A program made the position numbers and the translations under genes. Of a stretch of 64,000 nucleotides of DNA, positions 55,930-64,000 are shown in pieces. The DNA comes from Prostheceraeus crozeri (Eukaryota; Platyhelminthes; Polycladida; Euryleptidae), in the NCBI GenBank assembly GCA_907163375.1, contig CAJQUW010001420.1:1279930-1343929 (forward strand), in the 5' to 3' direction. Each line of letters opens with the position of its first letter. Position 1 is the first letter of the stretch. The notes beneath the pieces are model-generated. The model saw only the letters and a list, made by a program, of their open reading frames with translations, did not search any database and had not been told where the DNA came from.

Positions 55930-56961
55930 AAGGGCTGGCCAAAAGTAACGCAAAATATAAATGAGCTGTAATTTTTTGCTATGCAACATTTTCCATAGGA
56001 TAGAGTATCAAGGGCACTAGCACGCTTGAAGATTTTTACAATAATAGCAGAAAGTGATAAAATCATGTCTATTCAGAAAATACAAGTGCATCACAATAAA
56101 TATTCAAAATAACCTCCGATATCTTCGGATGCGCGCGCCACATCAGAGGAAGAAGCAATGTCAAGTTGATTCAATGATAGAGCTGACTGCAGATGCTCAA
56201 TAACCAATTCAGATCGCTCTTCGTTGAATGATGGACAACCTGATTTGGTACATCATGTAGAGAAAATATCTTTTCAAATTTGGATATAAGACGTGTGATG
56301 CCAATGACAGAAATTAACTTCGAACAATCTTGTGCTTGATGTTGAAGGCTATCAAAATGGCAGTTGGACTTCGGTTATTAGCATAAAAAAGTTGAACAAT
56401 GAATCAAGTTTGGTAGAGAAATCCATCACGTTCACTCGAGAGAGTGAGTATCACAGTTCGCAAAGGCGGAATTAAGTGCTTATTAAATGCGCATCAAGTA
56501 CACATTAAATTCAATGTCTGTGTTTGATATTCAACACGTTTGTTGGTCACCACGGTATCCGCATAAATGATTAAGGAAAGAGTTTGATTTTGTTCAGTTC
56601 TTGCTAGTTTAAATTTCTCTATCAAAAAGAGATATCTATGAAGGTATGACACAGTACTGTTGAAGCATTGAAAGACAGGATTTGATTGGGGATTTCCAGC
56701 TGACAGTTACCGAGTTCTCTGATGCAGTGTCGCATCTTGTTCGAGTGCTTCAACTTGTCACCAGAAATAATGCAGGTCATTGTTCGTGGCGCACTTGTAC
56801 ATGTAAGTATTTTTTGAATAGACATGATTTTATCACTTTCTGCTATTATTCTAAAAATCTTCAAGCGTGCTAGTGCCCCGGATTCTCTATCCTATGCGAA
56901 ATGTTGCATAATAAGAAAATTACAGCTCATCTATATTTTGCGTTACTTTTGGCCAGCCCTG
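55930..56961 (-). mobile_element. Tc1/mariner-superfamily element with long terminal inverted repeats
   Basis: The ends read GGGCTGGCCAAAAGTAACGC on the left and its reverse on the right, flanked by TA (55928-55929 and 56962-56963). The inverted repeats extend about 150 bp. The minus-strand interior reads VIGITRLISKFEKIFSLHDV, then one frame over SELVIEHLQSALSLNQLDIA and SSSDVARASEDIG. This is the paired helix-turn-helix order of mariner-like transposases. The catalytic domain is missing, so it is a non-autonomous relic. Confidence 0.75.
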
Positions 56962-57255
56962 TACTTAAATTGCTATGAAAAGTATTATGTTTGGTCTGCA
57001 GTAAAGTCTCATGTTTTTCAACTTTAGTATATCAAATTGGCTATACGGATGTAAAGGTATATCTTATAAATATAGTTTAGTGTTCCTTATATCAACTACA
57101 GGCTGATAAGTATAATTCATGACAATTATTCATTTCTTTCATATAGAGAGTAAATTATCTTTATCGTCAATTATTTTGCTTCATGTTCACGGTGTCATCA
57201 CCATTGCTATGCTAAAGACAAGCTAAAATCAAGCTGCCCAATCTAGCTGCTAAGC

Positions 57256-58260
57256 TACAGTGATGATCATAAAAAGTGGACCACCTGAATTTTATCCCAC
57301 TTTCGCATGAAATTTTGTCAATAGTTGGTACACATTTGGCAGAAAAATAAAATAAAAGCTGAAATAATTTTTGCTGTTCTTCAGTGGCTCTGTAGAGTCA
57401 TTTGGCCCTTAATAGGGCCAATGGTAGATTCACTGGTGGTCAAATCTATTTCGCAACCTTACCAGAAAATTCAATCACTTAATCGAATCCGGAAAGGCAT
57501 GCTTTCGATCAGGCGATTGATCACTACTTGATCCAAACTCTCCCGGTCTTGTTTTAACAAAACTTCAAGTCGAGAAAGACCATCTCCAGGAAGAATTAAT
57601 TGACTCACACCGTACTTCAGAAAATGTGGCTTTTTGCAAAACTTTTACAAATCCATCGAAATCATGTTATCCCTTTGGATATAGAGTTCAATTCGGCCAT
57701 TCATCCATATCGCAGCGCAGATAAGCAATCTTTTACCTCCTTGATTCAGACAATGTTACATGATCAGGAATTGGATCACCTGACTTCATCCTAAACTCTC
57801 AAACGGCCACTGCGATCTCGGAGACATGCAGACGCTTCATCAATCCAAACAACTTGATTCCATTGAGAAAGCCAGTGGCAGTACTTAGGGCCCGCTTCAG
57901 CCAACTCTAGCTCTTGTGATTGGTGGTCATTTCTATCCCTGATGGTCTCTTACAGCTTATGAAGTGCTCACTTTTCAGACGACGTATCACCGATATGGCA
58001 GAAGCTGTCGGCTTCTGATGTGTTTCTTTCTAGGTCTAATCATCCGAGCTGTTTGAAAGCTTGTCTTTCCTTTCGCCAAATTCCAACTTTTTTTAGGAAG
58101 GGAGAAAAAAATAGTTTTCCACCTTTGGATGGTGGTCTTTTGGACAGCTATGTACTCGTACTTTTCGGCAAATCGGCCGGTCGGACTGTCCTTCTGACAG
58201 AAGAGTTGAAACTTTGCCCTTCAAAAACACTTTCGCAAACTTCGACTCAGTCATCATAAA
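57256..58260 (-). mobile_element. Decayed Tc1-like transposon
   Basis: Left end TACAGTGATGATCATAAAAA then GTGGACC, of Tc1 terminal type after a TA. Minus-strand pieces: SEGQSDRPICRK at 58190-58230 (normally LSxRQIAxx, the HTH). At 57795-57845 comes DEASACLRDRSGRLRV, the first catalytic Asp block (usually DEASFxLxxRSGRxRVWR). Many stops and frame changes separate them. The right terminus was not identified. Confidence 0.6.
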
Positions 58261-59064
58261 ATAAGATGAATTCAAAACCGGATAGAAACTTTGTTTAAAC
58301 AACTTATCTGGGTCAACCAACACTTTGATTTGGATGTGTATAGCAGACGTCTCGACAGCATACATATTGAAAGCTTGAAAATGACCTCGTTAGCGCCAAA
58401 AGATGCAAACAACTTTTCAACAACATTCAGAAACAGTAAATTATGCACTAATTTTGGAATATCATGAATTCTCTAAAAGTGCACCAATTTCGACGAGTAA
58501 TACATTAAAAGAATGCTCAGAGAAAGCACTTTCGCCTCGTGTTTGATTCATTGTCATGCTCACATGTTTTCACATTGAAAATTAGAAATTTCTTAAAGTG
58601 GCGATTTTCACATTTTGACCTCTGTCCACTCTAAATAATGACGGGTGCAGATGTATAGTGGCTCATTGAATAGCTGAGAACATAAGCTCTTGAATGTGCA
58701 TGGCTTGTCAATGTAAAATGAGATTGAATGACGGGAGAATCGATAGAAGTTTGACACATTTTAGATGGTCCTTTTTTTATGTTCAACTCTGTGGCAACTA
58801 ATGACACCATAGAATTCACCATAAAACTTTTGACCATCTCAAAAATTCCAAAATCTATTTTGCATTATCTGGTGTTTAAATTGAAGACTGAAAGCCAGTA
58901 GACAGCGTACATGTATCTGCAGTAAAGTAGAGGCGGATAGTATTGCGACTTAGAAAAGCGACTATCTATTGAATCATAAACTTTGAATCTCATTAGTATT
59001 CAATTTATCTAATTATCAAGTTTGTCGTCAAAGGTATATAGAAATATTTATTTATTCAATACGA
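58261..59064. other. No gene recognised
   Basis: Only short frames; may include the undetected right end of the Tc1-like relic. Confidence 0.35.
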
Positions 59065-59524
59065 CACTAGGTGACATGCCATGCTCAATCACGCGTTAAC
59101 CACGCGTAATTACACATGACCCCAAATATCCGTGGCTATGCGGGATATTGCTGCAATATAAGTTATATAAGTTAATTGGCAGTCCTGTTATATAGACTTT
59201 GCGTCTCATGTGTCTGCATGTATCAGAGGCTAAACAATGTGATAGGACCTCAATTTCATGCTCAGGGAAGACAGAACATGCTTAGCGGTTCATCTTAGTG
59301 GTTCAAGCGGCAGCGCAGACAGCCGTAGACGACGCGTAAACTATAAACGCTCGCCCGCGCGTATTCATAAACATTTCCCATGTTTTAATAACATCAGATC
59401 AAGTGATTTCTGACTCTTAGTGCAGCGCGTATGTACGCGGGTAGAAGAATAGAATGTCCTTAACCACGGATGTTTGGGGTGTTCCGTAATGACGCGTGAA
59501 TCACGCGTGGCATGTCACCTAGTG
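59065..59524 (+). mobile_element. MITE family M1, copy 3
   Basis: Complete termini CACTAGGTGACATGCCATGC and GCGTGGCATGTCACCTAGTG. Same orientation as copy 1, with many point differences, so older than a recent burst. Inserted in otherwise unassigned sequence. Confidence 0.85.
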
Positions 59525-62259
59525 TATCGTCCAAGTCAATGAGAGACAAAGCAAGAGATATGCGGTTTGCAGGCATGTATGTACATAAACATAACCACCC
59601 ATGCAGGCATTTACAATGAACTTTTGAATATCCACGTTTTTGAATTGCTTTCTATTTTTAGTTATTGTTGCTCTCCATTCCAGCATTTTCGATCGCTTCT
59701 TTTCTTTTAAACAGCCTGTTAATATAGTGCCAAGCATCCTCGAGACCCGCAGGTTTGCTAAGTTGCATGTGTCTAATAATGGGGCTACAAATACTTGTGG
59801 ATAGAATTCATGAAAGAATTCTAGCCATTTGCATTCGCCTCTCTAACAAGTCATAGATCGACAGATGAATTACTGGTTTACTTGTCCTCTTACTCTGTCT
59901 GTTCTCACTCTGAAGAAAAATCAAAATGCAATAGCTAGTCTATTTCACATTCATCAATTATTGTCTCAAATAAACAGAACGCATTTTAAAGCACACCATT
60001 ATGTCAAAGCAGCTTATTCACTAATTTTGCCAAAAATAGTGACTCAAGAATACAAATAATCGCTCTTTTGACAATTTTCATTGTTGCTATAGGTATAACA
60101 TACAGAGGTTCTTATTTTGAGCAATTCCATATAGAAAACAGACATTCGTTCACAAGACTTTTAGGATCTATGGGCTGTTTAACCCTCAGAGAACTGAGGT
60201 TTTTCACACCCTCTGAGACCTGAGGGGTCCATTGGACCCCTTTCACATATTCATAGTTTACCTGCCTAAATCGATATCAAAACATTAGGTAAGTTTATTA
60301 TTAGTAAGAAAATGATGTCTGCGTGTAGCAGGTCGATATAACTAATACTCTGAGTGTCTTTCAGCCTTCTCAGTGAACACATGCGAAAATATGGTGTTTT
60401 TATAAGTCAACCACATTAGCACAAGATCAGTTGTACTAAGAAGAGGCTTTACGATATTTTCTGTCACCAGAAAGCCTCAGACAGTTTGATGTTGATGAAA
60501 TTGATTTAACTCATTAAACGTGCTGTGATTTCTTTGCATATTTCGAAGTATATCAAGAAATATAGCTAAAACATCAAAAAGCATGAATATTTTCACATGT
60601 AGAATGTATGCGAGTCATTTCGGATCGAATTCCAAGATGACATATAAATGCCATCGCGTATTACCACTCCTAAAAAGTAGCAAATTTTGGCTGTGATAAT
60701 AAACGGCAAAATTGAAATACTGAACTTGTAAAACTGCAATGAGAACAATTTGTCTAGTACGAACATGTTACTTGAGTATTTCAAATATGATTTTGCATCT
60801 CCATTACTCATATCAAATGCTTTGATGGATTATTCAGCTACATGTAGGCTACATGTAGGCTACATGTAAACCAAATTCAAAAAAAGAACAATATATTTTA
60901 TAATTATGATTTGTAGCTTTATTCAAAACATTATTTGTGGCATCGATGAATGACAGACAAGCAGGTCTGAAAGCTGTGAATAACAGTTTCTAAAACTCTC
61001 ATACAAATATATATGTACTACTATCAGTGATTTTCTCTTTTGTAGGCCTATTTCGCTTGTCTTTCTGTGTATGCATAGCGGTTCATGTCGTCTTGAAAGA
61101 AGTTGCCAAGTGTGGTGGGCTTTGAAGCACTTAGTGCACAATCCCATATCGCACTTCTAGCATTTCGTAGGTACGTGAAAGACCTGACATTGAGCCACGG
61201 CGCAGCAGCTTTCTTAGGTAGACCTATGGGTGCGATCCAATGGCATGTAGGCCTACTATCACTGCGTTTTGCCACTGACGAATTCTGACGTCCGGTTTCT
61301 CCCATGCAATTTTTACTTTTTGGAGTTGATAATTGCACTTCTTCATCTTAAATCCTGAATGTTGACTTTTCAATAGAAGCCTAGCGTTGTCATCCTGAAT
61401 AGAAGAGGATTATTGAAAATAGCTTTTCCATGCACCGTGAAACTTTAAAAATGATACGTACCCTGTATCACAAGAGACAAACAAAAGCTATCAAACGTGC
61501 CTTCAAAAAAAACTAACATGCTGATTTACACAAGTTACAGCTACAAAGGTACAGCAATAGAAGCTACGAAGCTTCGAGGAAGGAAATAGTGATGCAAATT
61601 TGTTCCTTTGCGTCCATTGTCTTCAAACCATGAGTAGGCCTACTGAAGTTGATGATCTCACGTCGTTGACCTCCTGTGATGCCCTGCACAGCATTGGTAT
61701 ATATTCAAAATAATAAAAGAGCCAAACAAGCTGATAGCTCACAATTTTGTTGTCAAACAATTGTAACAATCGCGCATTCGATAGACATTCATATTGTAAA
61801 TGTAGAATTAGGCCTACTTGATCTGCCGTCGTCAAAGCCGCCTTCGTCGTCTTTACCACCGTCTCTGCACTGCCTTCACAAACTTATAATGGGGTCTTTA
61901 TTTCAACATAATCCTATCCATTGTTAATTAGATCATGCAGCACATGAATCGCTGAGGTTTTTGATCTGAAAGATATACCTATTCTGACTTTCACAGTAGC
62001 GGATTACGCAATGGCACATATATACGTACTGGCATATATAGATCAAAATTGAATATCTTTCTTAACTTAACAAAATGAAGAATTTCTTGGCGTCATTTTG
62101 AAAAACAATTTGAATCTCCCGCAATGGATAAAAAGATGATTTCACATCGCATGTCTTGAGCATCGTTCTAAACTATGTTCTGTCAAAAAGAAATAATTCG
62201 AAAAACGAGTTTTCATTCTTAAAATGAAGCATAAATGGAAAGAAGTTACCTGGCATATA
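59525..62259. other. 2.7-kb stretch without recognised genes
   Basis: Contains a small tandem repeat of GGCTACATGTA at about 60838-60866. GGGGTCCATTGGACCCC (about 60226-60242) is a perfect palindrome. The minus frame at 61048-61338 (96 residues, some Trp and Cys) is not recognised. Confidence 0.35.
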
Positions 62260-64000
62260 CGTGGTGTGATCCAAAATGTCCCGGACTAACCTACTTGCAG
62301 ATAACCTGTGATAACGAATACTACTTCAGATGTAAATTTAGGTCTTTAAGGCATGAGAAATATGGTCGCCGAAATAAATTTTTCCGGTCAGTTTTCTATT
62401 TTTAAAAAATATTTTTACATTTTAACATGAATTTCTGTATTTTCTGAATTGATCGAGATCCGATTTGTCTTATTGTTATAGTTAGATTGATTTTGATTTG
62501 TACCTTATTTGACGGATATCTTTGCCATGAATATTGCACGTCTTTTGTTAATTGCTTCATGTGTTACGATATCAATCAGTGAAGTTCATTCAGCACGCAT
62601 TCATTCATTAAGAAATCCGTGTCAACGATGGTTCTTTGTTCTATCAGTTTTCATGATGGATGTGACAAGCGGTCTTCAGTCGAATATCGCAGTGTGATAC
62701 GATACCTCCTGATCCGCGCTTCGCTAATGGTGACATTCTAAAGGAATTAAGCCTGGCATATGGAAGCAAAGCTCCATCGAGAACTACTGCTTATTTCTGG
62801 ATAAGCGAATTTAAACGCGGAAGACAATCTGTGGAGCAAGATTTTTCAACTGTTGGTCAGCCGCAGGAGATTCCGGAAGAGAAATCGAGTCAGTGCGATG
62901 AAGTGATTACAGCACACAGAAGGATAACCATCCGTGAGTTGTCAAGAGAGTTTGCGAATCAGTTATCACTCCTGTCATGACATCATCGAAAGACTTGGAA
63001 TATCGCAAACTGGCATCACGTTTCGTACCGAAGTTTCTGTCACCTGAAATGAAGAACAGACTTCTGGCGGCACAGTCAAATTTGGATCTCCTCGAAATGC
63101 ACGGAGATCAGTTTTCTGAACTGCATCCTTACAGAGGATGAAACACCTTTAAGTTTGTATCTGCCTCAAAGTAAGCGAGAATCTGCAGAGTGGCGAAAAT
63201 TCAGGCGAGTCTGCCCCTTTGAAAATACGATCCAGAACATCACATCGCCGGTCGTTGATGCTGACGGTCTTTTGGAACGCTTCGGGAATCCAACTGGTTG
63301 ACTTTGCGGATAAAGGAGTAAGAATCAATAGCGAATATTATTCCAATCTGTTATCTGAAGCGAGGAAGAAAATAAGAAAGCCACGAAACATTCCCCTCTA
63401 CTTGCTTCATGACAATGCTCCGATTCACACCTCGCAGAGACAACCAATGCCTTAACGAGAAACGGATTTCAACTATTGAGCATCCTCCTTATTCACCTGA
63501 CTTGGCCCCAAGTGACTTCTATCTGTTTAGATTCCTCAAAAAGCATCTTCGTGACACCATTTTGAATCGCCAGTTGAACTGCGGGAATGCAGTTACTGAG
63601 TTTTTTGATTCTTGACACCGGAATTTTTCATAAAGCTTTTTGTGAATTGAGACTTCGTTGGCAAAAAGTGACGAATGCTAACGGCTCATACATTGAAAAG
63701 TAAACTGTTTTCTGGAACAAAACATTTGTTTTTCCGTTAATTATTAGTCAGGTTATTAGTGATAGCTTAACTGTCAAGTTAATCTAAATATATTAATTCT
63801 AAATCGCTAGAATTTATAGGAAAATCTTGAAATTCAGACAAAAATGTTTGAAAATTTTGAAAAAATAGAAAACTGACCGGAAAAATTTCGGCAACCATAT
63901 TTCTCATGCCTTAAAGACCTACATTTACATCTGAAGTAGTATTCGTTATCACAGGTTATCTGCAAGTAGGTTAGTCCGGGACATTTTGGATCACACCACG
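62260..64000 (+). mobile_element. Mariner-like transposon with about 145-bp terminal inverted repeats
   Basis: Left repeat 62260-62405 and right repeat about 63855-64000 are near-identical reverse complements, starting GTGGTGTGATCCAAAATGTC. The right tip is at the window edge. Plus-strand interior: AYGSKAPSRTTAYFWISEFK, AHRRITIRELSRE, ILTEDETPLSLYLP (first catalytic Asp), YLLHDNAPIHTSQ (second Asp) and HPPYSPDLAPSDFYLFRFLK (third). These are the mariner DD34D blocks in order. Several frameshifts and stops scatter them over three frames, so the transposase is dead although the termini look fresh. Confidence 0.85.

Noticed and set aside
61048-61338. 96-codon minus-strand frame with Trp and Cys residues
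   Set aside because: No recognised domain and no splice context; left unassigned.
1-64000. CRISPR arrays, operons, riboswitches, bacterial origins
   Set aside because: No regularly spaced repeats, no tandem genes with ribosome-binding sites; the content is eukaryotic repeats and spliced or single-exon genes.

Overview
The window reads as nuclear DNA of an animal, AT-rich and repeat-dense. Signs are short GT-AG introns, tail-anchored and PAN-domain proteins of animal type, and animal transposon families: hAT, Tc1/mariner, CACTG-ended elements, CR1/L2-like LINEs, Penelope-like elements and a Gypsy fragment. Repeated TAGGCCTA words and an RGS9-anchor-like gene would fit an aquatic deuterostome invertebrate, but that placement is inference. 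I see no bacterial operons, tRNA, rRNA or CRISPR.

Host-like genes are few. An RGS9-anchor/R7-binding-like tail-anchored protein lies at about 15.8-16.65 kb (minus strand). A small secreted protein with two PAN/apple-like segments lies at 54.03-54.62 kb (plus). Two spliced terminal exons ending in a PHD-like zinc finger lie at 14.14-14.44 kb (plus), and these may belong to a pogo-like transposon. Almost everything else that can be named is transposon-derived.

Layout: 0-3.3 kb, ends of two repeat families. 3.3-8.7 kb, one LINE inserted in another. 8.7-10.7 kb, a diverged duplication interrupted by a LINE scrap. 10.9-13.6 kb, a short hAT element and an inverted pair of 0.43-kb repeats. 14.1-18.6 kb, the zinc-finger exons, the RGS9-anchor-like gene and a CACTG-ended element. 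20.0-21.9 kb, a TTF-type hAT remnant, a decayed Penelope-like fragment and an inverted repeat. 22.57-29.04 kb, a very young Penelope-like composite. 29.5-35.8 kb, a Tc1 scrap, MITEs, a LINE and a hAT element. 38.2-44.1 kb, nested hAT-type elements. 46.8-50.9 kb, a LINE, a Gypsy fossil and a hAT copy. 51-53.3 kb, a CACTG-ended element and a 0.6-kb purine tract. 54-64 kb, the PAN gene and three Tc1/mariner elements.

The most striking locus is the Penelope-like composite. It holds an inverted 5'-truncated copy, a direct 5'-truncated copy and a full unit with an intact 819-residue reverse transcriptase/GIY-YIG protein. One 13-bp target duplication flanks the whole structure. The two truncated copies form a nearly perfect palindrome with 1,724-bp arms and a 13-nt spacer. 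A hammerhead ribozyme-like motif lies 45 nt upstream of the full-length start codon.
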